Origin: Alopecurus myosuroides
Taxonomy: Eukaryota; Streptophyta; Magnoliopsida; Poales; Poaceae
Assembly (NCBI GenBank): GCA_028641055.1
Contig: CM054058.1
Location: 499,055,919 to 499,119,918, forward strand
Reading direction: 5' to 3'
Length of the DNA stretch: 64,000 nt
Below the pieces are notes generated by a model. The model was not told where the DNA came from. It worked only from the letters and a program-made list of their open reading frames with translations, and made no database searches. Every line of letters begins with the position of its first letter. The first letter of the stretch is position 1. Positions 1-9,936 of the stretch are shown in pieces. A program made the translations under genes and the position numbers.

Positions 1-280
1 CCGACCGCAGGGACCAAACGGCAGTGGGAGTCGATCAAGCCGTTGCCAGCAGTCAGCCTCGAGAAGGCGTGTCCGAGCGCCGCCCCCGCCTCGTCGAGAA
101 CCACCCGGACCGCCATCAGATCATTCAACTGTAGCTCGCTGGCGTAGGTGTCCTGCTCCATGGCGGCGCCCAGCTGCTCTAGAGCCGTCCGGTGCTCCAC
201 CAGAGTCCCATTCACGGAGTCGAGCATCTGAGTGAACCAGCTCTTCATCCCCACCTCCGTCGACATCGCTGGTGCGCGCC
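1..280 (-). CDS. Partial exon of an uncharacterised protein, open to the window edge
   Basis: On the minus strand an ATG at 266-264 opens a frame of 88 codons that runs off the left edge without a stop. The product begins MSTEVGMKSWFTQMLDS and continues as a mostly helical, Leu/Ala/Glu-rich stretch with no motif I recognise. Just upstream on the minus strand is a T-rich tract ending in TACTACAG, a good plant 3' splice site, so the exon probably starts at 280 with a short untranslated leader. Codons are GC-rich at third positions, as in many grass genes, and unlike the AT-rich sequence next to it. It could be a low-copy host gene or a transposon-carried frame; the sequence does not decide. The rest of the gene lies outside the window. 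Confidence 0.45.
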
Positions 281-1040
281 TGTAGTATTAAAAAATATAC
301 AAATTATTTCGAGGAAAGTAAACAGAGAAAGTTATAAGAAATTATTATCTTCAGTTAGCAACAACTTCAGTCGGCCAGAACAGCTGACCGCACATCCTGA
401 AAACCATATTCAGTGGGATGGTGAGAGCTGGTTCAGTATTCGTGATTTAGGGAGAAAAGAAGAGAATTGGAGGAACTGTAGAGGCCGAACTCTCCTACAC
501 GAACTGCATTACAAAGTAGAAGAGTATCACGTATATACAACACAAAAGATAAAAAAGCAACGACCTAGTCTTATAGCCTGATATAATCAATAAACGCTAG
601 TCCCCGGCAACAACGCAAAAATGATCGATGTAGAATAGCAGTGGGTCTTTCGCCCAAATCTGTAGGTTGTTATGTTCTCCAAAGGGACTAGTGACTGACT
701 ATTGTGCTTCAGATATAGCTAGGTCAACAAAACAGGAGATACCTTGCTAGAAATGAAATCTAAAACTAACAAAACCGTTCTTAGGTCACACAAGCAATCG
801 GACCATGCAGTTTTCACCAGCTAGCAGTCCAAGACAGGGGAGAAACAGTTGCATCAGACAGGGATAGAAAACATCACAAGGTTGCTATATATTGCACAAG
901 AACTTGACACAAACTTCACAAAATTTCTATCACATCCACACAGAAAGCTCCATATATATAAATCAACAAACATCACCGTGTGGACATATTATCAAACACC
1001 TAGCTGTCGTCCTTGAGCTAGTGATGAGGACGAGCAGCAC
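281..1040. other. AT-rich sequence, no recognised feature (possible intron)
   Basis: No coding, RNA or repeat signature was recognised. If the minus-strand exon at 1-280 is real, this would be the intron upstream of it, because the splice acceptor at 281-283 faces this stretch. The open frames present are short and of random composition. Confidence 0.3.
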
Positions 1041-1629
1041 TGGCGTTCAGGCTGGGAAGAGATTCGCGTGGAGGATTCTAGTGCATGAAGAAGAAGCATA
1101 GGGCGTTGAAGTCAGAGGAGGAGAGCAATAACAAGGGGGGGAAGAAGAGAGAGCAGGGGATGTGCGTGATGGATTGCAGGTGGCTTGGAGAAGAAGCTGC
1201 AGGATTTTGCAAAGAGGAGCATCGGTGGCTGAATGGATGTTGGCGAGGTTATGGAAGTTTCGGTTTGCGCCGCCACGTCGGGCAGGCCGCGGCGGCAGCC
1301 GGTGGTGGAGAAGAAGTTGGGGGATTGAGAAATTTGGTTCAGTTGGGGAATTAAGGGTTTAACTCCCTCGAAGCAAGTTGGAAGAGGAAGGGGTCGAGGG
1401 GAACGGCCGGAGAAACTCACCTAGCGCGTTGCTGTCTTGCCGCCGCCGAGCCCCTGCGTTGCCGACGGTGGAGTTCCTGCGTTGCCGCCGTTGGAGCCCC
1501 TCCCTTCCAACACTTTTCTTTTTTCTTGTCGTTGGTGACGGAAGGAGTAAGTGGGCGGATGCGATTACAGCCCAATACGGGGGTCTCGGCCTCCGAATTT
1601 CGGAAGGGCCAGTATTAGGCCCAAATACA
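1041..1629 (-). promoter_or_regulatory. GC-rich promoter or leader-like segment with paired GGCCCA motifs
   Basis: GC content rises sharply here. At 1569-1578 AGCCCAATAC and at 1612-1624 GTATTAGGCCCAA form an imperfect inverted pair around a 33-base spacer. GGCCCA/TGGGCC boxes (site II elements) are known in promoters of plant housekeeping genes. Together with the minus-strand acceptor at 281 this fits a promoter and 5' leader for a minus-strand gene, but no TATA box or leader exon could be fixed. This is inference only; the segment could equally be part of an old transposon. Confidence 0.2.
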
Positions 1630-2243
1630 ATTGGTATTGGCGACAATCTGCATAACAATCAAACAGGATGCTTGTTTTTTCTCTAATGGTTCAGGGGCAT
1701 CAGGTGCAATAATTAGAAACGACAAAGGGGAGGCAATTGCTGGAGCTAGCCATGTCTTGCAAAATATTTACGATGCAACTACTGCGGAGGCTATATCACT
1801 ATTAAAGGGTCTGGAATTAGTTGATCAGGTGGGTTGTCATCCAGTATCTATTGAGTCCGACTGCCTCGAACTGGTTCAAGCGTTCAATGGTGAGATTGAA
1901 TTAGGTGGTGTCTACTCGGCAGTGTTGGCGGATTGCTTCCAACTGGCTGCTAGAATTGGTGCTACTGCTATGCATCATTGTCCTCGGGAGGCAAATACGG
2001 TAGCCCACAACTTAGCTAGAAATTGCTTTCAGTCTAATTCTCCTATCTTCTGGGATCACGATCCTCCTAGTTTTATTATTCCTGATGTAATGAATGATGT
2101 AACGATGTTTAAACTTTGAGAGGCGGCAAGTTTTCAGACGCACTCTTTTCCTTGCCAGGGTACCGAAAGGGACTGGTAAGGTTTTTAATGAGGCGGGCTT
2201 GCTGACCTAATATATGCGGTGGAAAATTTCAAAAAAAAAAAAA
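1630..2243 (+). mobile_element. 5'-truncated LINE, 3' fragment with poly-A tail
   Basis: An RNase H-type reading frame is followed by about 110 bases of 3' untranslated sequence and a run of 13 A (2231-2243). This is the usual 3' end of a plant L1-type LINE. Reverse transcriptase and endonuclease are missing, so this is a 5'-truncated copy, common for LINEs. The left boundary is approximate (1600-1660). I could not find a convincing target-site duplication; a MITE sits directly against the poly-A. Confidence 0.65.
1631..2119 (+). pseudogene. RNase H-like domain (RVT_3 type) of a truncated LINE
   Basis: The frame gives about 150 residues of the RNase H-like domain found at the C-terminus of plant LINE polyproteins and their domesticated relatives. 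Visible landmarks, numbered from the first codon of the open frame, are Asp13 in QDACFF followed by SNGSGASGAIIRND, Glu53 in TTAEAISLLKG, Asp77 in IESDC, and a final REANTVAHNLAR motif in which the last acidic position is replaced by His, as in many plant copies. The frame begins with TTG rather than ATG and lacks everything upstream, so it is a fragment and not a gene in its own right. It ends at a normal stop 112 bases before the poly-A. Confidence 0.7.
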
Positions 2244-2245
2244 TA

Positions 2246-2406
2246 CCCCTCCATTCCTAAGTGTAAAATGGTTTAGCCCTTTTTCATATTCACATAATTC
2301 CGCATGTATCTAGAATATTTTTTAGTATACATGTTCACTCATATTAGTTTGTAACTAGTCAACATAAAAAATAGCTAAAACATCTTATATTTGAAAACAA
2401 AGAGAG
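2246..2406. mobile_element. Stowaway-type (Tc1/mariner) MITE
   Basis: The element is 161 bp and flanked by TA on both sides (2244-2245 and 2407-2408), the target-site duplication of Tc1/mariner elements. The left end CCCCTCCATTCCTAAGTG and the right end ending in ACAAAGAGAG are degenerate versions of the Triticeae Stowaway terminal repeat CTCCCTCCRTTCC. It has no coding capacity. Size and ends match the 160-bp class of grass Stowaway MITEs; the exact family was not assigned. Confidence 0.8.
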
Positions 2407-2408
2407 TA

Positions 2409-2704
2409 CAAAGTAAACGCAAAAGGGATACAAGGTACAGAGAACTGAGCGAAAGAATTATACAAAGTACACGAAACAGTAAACATAAAGTACGGTGTAC
2501 AGATTAAACAGGATTGATGTACAAAGCACACAAAAACATAATAGAGAGTACAAAGTACACATAAAAAGTGTACAAAGCACACAGAAAAAAATGTAAAAAA
2601 AAAACGTCTGAGATGTATCAGAAAACATGTGAAAACATAAAAGTGTTGGATAGAAAACAAGCATGGAGCATCGAAAATTAAAGATACGTCTGAGATGTAT
2701 CAGA
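2409..2704 (+). repeat. Degenerate ACAAAGTACAC-type repeats and a 19-bp direct repeat
   Basis: Variants of ACAAAGTACAC and ACAAAGCACAC recur from 2409 to about 2580, giving an A-rich degenerate tandem array. A perfect 19-bp direct repeat, ACGTCTGAGATGTATCAGA, lies at 2604-2622 and 2686-2704, with 63 bases between copies. No coding signal is present. Confidence 0.55.
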
Positions 2705-4266
2705 CACCTTGTGGCGAAGGAGGACGGGACAAGCTCTTTGCAAGTGGAGCCCTCTACTTCAACCATTGATCAAGAACAAGAACAAGACCTTCAAATTGAC
2801 ACCATTCATTGATGACTCTGTTTTTTGTGCTATTTTCTGTAGCCATTTCCCCTTGTTTTATTATATTTTCATATGGTTTTCACTCCTACACTAACTTAAA
2901 CATTGCTATGTTTGGAGATGTTTCATTACTGCATGAAGATTTCAGGAATATTATTAAGAAGGAAGGAAATGATGCATATTAAAGATAATTGTAAGAAAAC
3001 AAGAAATTCTGGAAAAAGGAAAACCAGAATTAATTCTCAGAGAGACTTAACGACCACAGTAAAGTCAGTACCGACCGTACAGCTCACAGTACTGCATGCC
3101 ACCACCTCTAGAGCATCAAAAGGGACAACTTTCGTGAAGAGGCCAGGGACGAAACACAGACTCAGCCGCCACCAGAAGAGCCAAAAGGAAGAAGAAGTGG
3201 ATCCGGAGAAGAGAAGCCATGTCTGATCCTATCGGAGATCACCATCTTCAACACAATCCACCACATCATCCATTCCACCATCCCATAGAGATATTTAGAT
3301 CATCACTGTAATAATTTTTAGGGTTTTGATAACTCTCCCATAGATTAAACTCTAGTTTGGTGTTCATTGATCTGAGGATTATTGTGGCTTGCTACGGTAA
3401 TATAGAGATGACCCTTCCATTTTCAATTATCGAGTTCATGTTTGCTAACTCTCTCGTGTGCGAGTAAATCCCCACGGGCGTGGGAGATGAAGGGGGTTGG
3501 TAATATGTATTTGTGCTAACTTATTTCATCTTACTGTGAGAGACTTTTAAATATTGTTTATAGGATTACATGTTTACCGTGTGCGTAATGCCTGTTATCT
3601 AGGGCCCGGGTAACATGGTACTAGCATAAATATATGTAAACATATACTTTTTATTCAACAAATTTGCGACCTCGTAAGTGACAGGTGGAAATATCAATGA
3701 GGAGTGAGGACAACAAGAGGATCACAAGAAGCCATTGAACTTAATGGATTGGTCTAACCTGTTGGTTTTAAATATCTGAACAGACCATGGCGTTGGAACT
3801 GGGAAGCACGACAATAGTGATAAAAAGATCCGGGCATGGGGTGTTTAACTATTTCAGGTGACTCGCCTACCGACTATCCAATAGAGGAGAATATATATAT
3901 TACATATCATCTACCTCCATCAACCACATTCACAAGAACCATGAACCAGAAATCTCTCCACCCCTACTTCGTCCATAAGCAACACAACACAACTTTACAT
4001 TATTTATTTATTTTAGTATTTTATTGTTAGTAAATTATTATGTTTCCATATCCACACAGCTCACCCTCTGTTTTCCACGGGTTTAAATGAATTAATATTT
4101 CTCTGATTCAATTCACATAAGTTTGACACCTTGTGTGTGACAATGGCAACCTTAAAAATCTTTTACTAGATCAGCTCACCGTGGGATCGATATAACTCGG
4201 GAGATCATACTTCCACGAAATGATGCTTTAACGAACTTGTGCACTTGCAGGTATCAAGCTATTTTG
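2705..4266 (+). mobile_element. Probable decayed LTR of an old Ty3/gypsy-like element
   Basis: This stretch has no coding frame. It ends immediately before a recognisable but mutated tRNA-Asp primer site at 4267 and is followed by a gag-like start, so at least its right part should be the 5' LTR of that element. The text around 3230-3480 (several ATCACCATCTTCA-like and TAGGGTTTTGATAACTC-like stretches) resembles Athila-type LTRs of grasses as I remember them. The left LTR boundary could not be placed. Confidence 0.35.
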
Positions 4267-4283
4267 TGGTGCGATTGCAGGGG
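4267..4283 (+). other. Decayed tRNA-Asp primer-binding site
   Basis: TGGTGCGATTGCAGGGG matches the tRNA-Asp primer site TGGCGCCGTTGCCGGGG at 13 of 17 positions and sits after CAGGTATCAAGCTATTT, a typical end of an Athila/Tat-type LTR. It marks the start of the internal region of the old element. Confidence 0.5.
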
Positions 4284-4492
4284 AACTAACTGTAGAGGGT
4301 TTTGTCTTTTGACAGATTGCAGGTTTGTTTTGTTTAGATGTTTTCTGTTGAAGATAGAGGAGCAACACGTGCAGGTAGAAATTACCTACCATACTATTCA
4401 TCCGGGTATCCAAGAACATAGACATAGCAAATTTATTTGATAATATGGTGATTACACAAAAGAAGGAAAATAATCTGAGATAGTATAGTGTT

Positions 4493-4669
4493 ATGTCAAG
4501 GAGATATATAAGAAATCCTATAATGAATCCAGACTCGCGTTACCCTGCTTATAATATTGATCCAGATATTATTATGTTTGCAATGCAAAAAATTTCAGGA
4601 GAAGAATGCCAAGATCTAGGACTCCACTTGAGTAAATGGGATAAGTATTGTGATACTGATACGTCATAA
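4493..4669 (+). pseudogene. gag N-terminus of the old element, cut by element A
   Basis: An ATG at 4493 opens a frame beginning MSRRYIRNPIMNPDSRY and containing SGEECQDLGLHLSKWDKYC. It runs for 54 codons up to the start of element A's LTR at 4657, and stops five codons later inside that LTR. Its place 210 bases after a primer site is right for gag. The homology is weak and from memory, so gag is a likely but not certain reading. The remainder of this element is not seen in the window. Confidence 0.45.
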
Positions 4670-5897
4670 ACATATCCCTAATTTCTGATGCTACATGATC
4701 ATATTATGCCAATTGCTACATGTTTTCTCCCTTATTTATAGCATTTTCATACGTTTTCCGGGACCCTAGGTCAGGAGGGTTCTGGAGCTGTTTTCCGGCA
4801 CCCTGCCGAAGAGGAAATCATCACCGGAGGCTTCTACATCACCATGCCTGCCTCTGGAGTGATGCGTGAGTAGTTCATCCCTGGACTACGGGTCCATAGC
4901 AGTAGCTAGATGGTTGTCTCCTCCTCATATTCCTCCATGTTTAGATCTTGTGAGCTGCCTATCATGATCGAGATTGATCTTATGTAATTCTATATGTTGT
5001 GTTTTCTGTAATCCGATGAATATTGACCTTATGCCAAGTTGATTATAGTCTTTATTGCATATGTTATTTGTGATCTTGCATACTTTCCGTTGCTAGTGGT
5101 TTCTCTGGCCAAGTAGTTGCTAGTGACTCCAAGAGGGAGTATATATGCTAGACAGTGGGTTCATGCCTCCTTTTCGCCTGTGCTCGAGTGACAGAAACAT
5201 GACGGGGGAGGATGTGTTGTTGCCACTAGGGAGAAAAAACAGCGGTGAGAGTGCCCGCGTGTATAATCATTGCTTACATTACACACATTGTTTAATGCAA
5301 TTATCTGTTGCTCGTAACTTAATACCTAAGGGGGTTCGGATGATAACCAGAGGGTGAATTATTAGTCATAGATGTAGATGGATTTCGGTCTGTGTATTTT
5401 GTTGTAATGCCCGCACTAAATAGCATAGCAGTCATCATGTTATAATGTGCACTACGGTGCAACCTTTATTTGTCAATTGCCCAGCTGTAATTTGTTCACC
5501 CAGCATGTTATTTTATGGAGAGACACCACTAGTGAACCTATGAACCCCAGTCCATTTTCCACACTGTTAAACAAACCACAACAATTTCCTGCTCTCTTTA
5601 CTTACTGCAAGCATACATTGTTTTCCACACTATACGTCTAATCTTTGTTTTCAGCAAGACCGGTGAGATTGACACAACCTCACTATACCGTTGGGGCAAA
5701 GTATTTTGGTTGTGTTGTGTACAGGTTCCACGTTGTTGCTGACACCGGTGAAGTGCCAGCACCACCGTCAGTGGCATCAACCTTCCGAGGGTCCTCTTTC
5801 TCCTACTGGATTGATAACCCTGGTTCTTAACTAAGGGGAAAATTCCTACCGCTGTTCTCATCACACCCTCCTCTTGGGGTTCCCAACGCAAGCATCA
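4657..5897 (+). repeat. 5' LTR of element A (with internal deletion)
   Basis: It starts TGATACGTCATAAACATATCCC and ends CGCAAGCATCA, 11 bases before the primer site. Compared with the 3' LTR at 9447, the two copies agree up to about 4770 and again from TCAGGAGGGT (4771 versus 9901). The distance between these anchors is 30 bases here and 370 in the 3' copy, so roughly 340 bp has been lost here or gained there. Confidence 0.75.
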
Positions 5898-5908
5898 AGG
5901 ATATTTTC

Positions 5909-5925
5909 TGGCGCCGTTGCCGGGG
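5909..5925 (+). other. tRNA-Asp primer-binding site of element A
   Basis: TGGCGCCGTTGCCGGGG is the exact complement of the 3' end of plant tRNA-Asp including CCA. This primer is typical of the Athila/Tat branch of plant Ty3/gypsy elements. Confidence 0.85.
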
Positions 5926-5938
5926 AGGAAGAAGTCTT

Positions 5939-6755
5939 ATGGCAAGGGGATTCTCTCACTCTCAACCTCTTTATTTTGTTTATTGTGTTGTTTTTATTTT
6001 TGTCTTGTTTTTATTCTCTATATTAAAAACACAAAAAAGTTTACTTTATAGCTGTTATTTATTTGCTTGCTTTTATTTCACTAGAATGAGTATTCCTGAA
6101 GTTGAGGTTCGTTCTTTTAAGCAACAGGGGGAGAGAGTTTAAAAGATGCTTGGTATAGAATAAATGATGCTCATAATAAATGTACACAAAAATATTCTAC
6201 CCTGATACTCCTGAGGAATTTTTATGTTGGTATTTCTGGTTGGTATAGGTATGTGTTAGATACTCGTACGGGTGGTAATTTTCTAGGAACTCCTGCATTA
6301 GAAGCCTACAATTTGATTGAAAGTTTAGTAGGATCACCCCCCATTACAACTGTTAAAACTGAGATCACTTTGGAGGATGTTATTAATAAACTAAACTCTT
6401 TGGAAACGAACTTACCAATTTTCCTTGATGCAAAATTAATGAATCAATAACTACTACTGATAAAAGAATCACTGCTTTAGAGGCTAGCAACACTCATGGT
6501 AATAAAAAAATTAGGATTGGTAAACTAGAGGATACTATGGGAACTTTAAGCTCAAATTTTTCATCTCTTAAATTCAATAAGGAGAAAGCTTTTGATGGAA
6601 AGGATCAAAGATTCATGTATGTTCCCAAGATAACTAAACCCAAATCTCAATTTGTGCTGAAAATTGCTAAAACAATTAATAAAACTAAGAGTTATCTCCA
6701 TGTTGAATCTTCAATAACATTTGGAGTGCCTATTACTGCAAATAATGGTTTAGAG
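5939..6755 (+). pseudogene. Broken gag-like region of element A
   Basis: The segment starts at an ATG 14 bases after the primer site and is interrupted several times. Readable pieces are a hydrophobic leader (5939-6140), a piece with TGGNFLGTPALEAYNLIESL and LEDVINKLNSLE (6253-6448), and a piece with GKLEDTMGTLSSNFSSLKFN (about 6510-6755). These resemble the C-terminal, coiled-coil-like part of a gypsy gag from Triticeae elements lacking pol. The usual FYxGL-type gag core is absent. After 6756 coding signal disappears. Confidence 0.55.
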
Positions 6756-9446
6756 TAAGTTATATTTGATGCTTCTTCACTTGAAAATACTTGAGTTGAT
6801 CTTTTATGCCTAGCTGAAAGGCGTTAAAGAAAAGCGCTACCGGGAGACAACCCGTTTTATTTCTCTGTTTTCATTCTGTTTTCCTTTGTTTTCTTTGGTG
6901 TTCTTTGCACATGGGTGTTGTCTATTTCCTTAGAAACCCCACTGTATCTTTTATTTTGTGTTTATTGTGAGCCAAGTAAAGTCTCTAGTGGAAAGTTGAC
7001 ATTATATTTCGGATTTCTGCGCAGGAAACAGATTTCTGCTGTCCACTGTTAATTACGTATAAAATCACACAAAATTCAAAATTACCTTAGCTTTTTCGTG
7101 CTTAATCCTGGGCTATATATGAAACTTTTCTTAGTTTACCACTTTTTTATTTGATCAACATAAGATTTTCGAAAAAATCTATCTCTGCATGTTGTTCTGT
7201 TTTGACAGATTTCTGCCAATAATTGCATTTGCATCTTAATCTCTTTCTTTTGGTGTTCTTTTGAGAAAAAAGATTTTAAAAAGAAGTTGTGAAAGTATCT
7301 AATGTTTTTTTTAGTGCTAGTCTTGTGTTGAAACTGAACCATGTGAGTTTATTATTTCGATTGCACTAATGTTGCTAATTAAGATTGTGAGAATCTTGGT
7401 GTGAAGGAAGTTTTCAAGGGTCAAGAGAAGAGGATGATATGATGTGATCAAGAAGAGTGAAAAGCCTAAGCTTGGGGATGCCCCGGTGGTAAACCCAAGA
7501 AAATTCCAATAAGACTCAAGCGTCTAAGCTTGGGGATGCCCAAGGCATCCCCTTCTTCATCAACAAATTATCAGGTCACTTCTAGTGAAACTATATTTTT
7601 ATTCGGTCAGACCTTATGTGCTTTACTTGGAGCATCTTTTATTTTTGTTTTCAGTTTGTTTTTATTTTCATAATAATCTTGGTTGTACCCCAGCATTCTT
7701 TTATTGGAGAGTGACACACTCCGCTTTTTCATGAGAATACGTTGTATTCTTAGTCTCTGTTTGGCTGCTGCATTTATTTAGCTCCTGTTTTGCATGCATC
7801 TCTTATCAGAGCTGTTAGTTTTAGTAGTATTATTTGAGTATTCTCATGTTTTCTTTCTGTATCATAAAGATTATTTTTGTTAAATCATATCTTGTATGGT
7901 GCTTGTTGGGAAAAGAAAATTGTTGCTTGATGTAGAATTTATAACAGTAGTAGTAGAAGCTTGTATAGATTGTGGCTAGAACTTTTTCATGCCATGCTAA
8001 ATGTTATTTTAGTTTTAAAGCCTTGTGGTTATTGATTAGCATGAATAGCCTTAAATAGCTAAGAGCGTTTAATATGTCTTGAAAGATTCATGAGTTGTTC
8101 TTGTCATAGTAAAGCATCAATATATGGTATTCTCTTTCGAATGTTTTATTTGGTTGACTTGGCGCATAATCACACCATGTTCATGACTACAAACCAGTCA
8201 CGAATTGCCTCCATGACCACATAGTTTTTGAACTTGTGATACCGCTTATGCTTTAATTAATGATGCTTATGTCGCTATGCATTATTATGGCTCTTATGCT
8301 CTCTTGATTTGTCGCTCCTAGACTTTTGCTAGCCTCCACCTGTACTGAGTATGGAACTCTACTTGTGCATACGAACTCCTTAAACCAAAGTTTTCCCATT
8401 GCGTACACCATACCTACCTACATGTGGTATTTAACTGCCACTCCAAGTAAATTTCTCATGTGTTACCTTTAAAACCTTCAAAATTACTCATGTTTTGTGT
8501 TCTTGTTTTTGCTCATGAGGACGTCAATAGAGAATCTTTATCTCACTTGTTGATTGGATTTCACACCCTGGACTAGTGGCTTCATCTGTTTATCCAAATG
8601 ATAGAAGATCTGGCAGCGGGGTGCCCAGCCCCAAATTAATACAAACAAATTCTCTTCACTATTATTTCCCCTGATTATATCAGTCAAAGCATAATTGTGT
8701 AAAAAAAGAGAAAGAGGGATGACCTTCTACACCAGTTGCGTCCTTCATCATGGGAGCCGCTTTTGTGAATCTAGTTGGCTTGTGACGTATTGTATTGTCT
8801 GTTTACCATTCATTGACATTAGCATACACCTCTCCTAAAAAAATAGACATTCCTCCACGGTGTCAAACTTTTAATACCTCTGTTTAATAAAATAAAAATC
8901 TCTAGCACATGAGCGATCCTTGCTTCCCTCTGCGAAGGGCCTTTCTTTTACTTTTATGTTGAGTCTCCATCTTCTAACTTTATTCACAGTTGAGAGAGCA
9001 TTTTTGCCATTCTGAGTTATATGTGCATTTGTCCCATAAACATCAATAATTACTTCATGATGTGATATTATGTGTTCTTAAATTATTTGTTCTAGTCTCC
9101 TCTTGAACTTTGAAAGTGTCCTGGCATTTATGTTTTTTCCCACTCTTAAGGACTAGCGAAATACCACTTTGCTATGCTTTCTCTATACTTGAAACAAACA
9201 TTTATCTTTCTTTGCATTATTATCCATGATCCTTTATTTAAGATACTGTTTGTGATGCAAAGTGATTTCTATGCTTTATTATTAAAGTTCTATTTATCAT
9301 GTTTGTGTTTTAAGTTTTATGATCTCAGCATACATATGCTTTTACATTTTAATGATCAAGATTATGATAGTAGCATGTCACCTTAGAAATTATTGTTTTA
9401 TTGTTTACCTACTCGAGGACGAGTAGGAACTAAGCTTGGGGATGCT
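6756..9446 (+). other. Non-coding internal region of element A with repeated AGCTTGGGGATGC
   Basis: AT-rich, with no frame above random length or composition. The motif AAGCTTGGGGATGC occurs near 7468, 7528 and 9431, the last immediately before the 3' LTR, where it serves as the polypurine tract. The first two are only about 60 bases apart and may be old copies of an LTR-adjacent end. No pol domain was found on either strand. Confidence 0.55.
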
Positions 9447-9936
9447 TGATACGTCATAAACGTATCCCTAATTTCTGATGCTCCATGATCATATTATGCC
9501 AATTGCTACATGTTTTCTCCCTTATTTATAGCATTTTCATAAGTTTTCCTGGACTAACCTATTAACAAGATGCCAAGCGCGAGTTCCCTGTTTTCTGCTG
9601 TTTTTGGTTTCAGAAAATTTGTTCTCGAAAAATTCTCGGAATTGGACCCCACAAAGCCCGAAGTTCTTATTTTCCCCGGAAGCATCCAGAACACCGAAGA
9701 GGAGTCTAACACGGGCAACACGGGAGCCACACCATAGGCTGGCACAGGTCCCCCTGGCCGTGCCAGCTATGGGGTGTGGGTCCCCCTGGCCTCCACCGCC
9801 TTTTCCCTTTCGCCTATTTATCCCCCCGGATGGAAAACCCAAGGCACCTGATCAAAAATCCCGAAAAAATTCCGCAGCCACCGTCATCGTCAACACAAGA
9901 TCAGGAGGGTTCTAGAGCTGTTTTTCGGCACCCTGC
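9447..9936 (+). repeat. 3' LTR of element A, first 490 bp
   Basis: It begins TGATACGTCATAAACGTATCCC directly after the purine tract and matches the 5' LTR. It holds the 340-bp stretch missing from the 5' copy (about 9555-9898, GC-rich with CCCCCTGGCC tracts). It stops at TTCGGCACCCTGC, where element B begins; in the 5' LTR the sequence continues CGAAGAGGAAATC. Confidence 0.75.

Larger units (their letters stand above)
4657..9936 (+). mobile_element. Element A: gag-remnant-only LTR retrotransposon (gypsy-like)
   Basis: Two LTRs starting TGATACGTCATAAAC (4657 and 9447) enclose an internal region that begins with a perfect tRNA-Asp primer site (5909) and ends with a purine-rich AAGCTTGGGGATGC before the 3' LTR. 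The internal 3.5 kb holds only a broken gag-like segment (5939-6755). I see no protease, reverse transcriptase, RNase H or integrase, so it is a non-autonomous or deleted copy. The 5' LTR lacks about 340 bp present in the 3' LTR. The 3' LTR is interrupted at 9936 by element B and its remainder is not in the window. Gag wording resembles Triticeae gypsy families I know (Sabrina-like), but the name is not certain. Confidence 0.75.

Noticed and set aside
192..581. 129-codon plus-strand frame
   Set aside because: Overlaps the better minus-strand exon in antisense and runs into AT-rich sequence; no motif.
5909..5925. tRNA-like sequence
   Set aside because: Only the 17-base complement of a tRNA 3' end, placed after an LTR; it is a primer site, not a tRNA gene.
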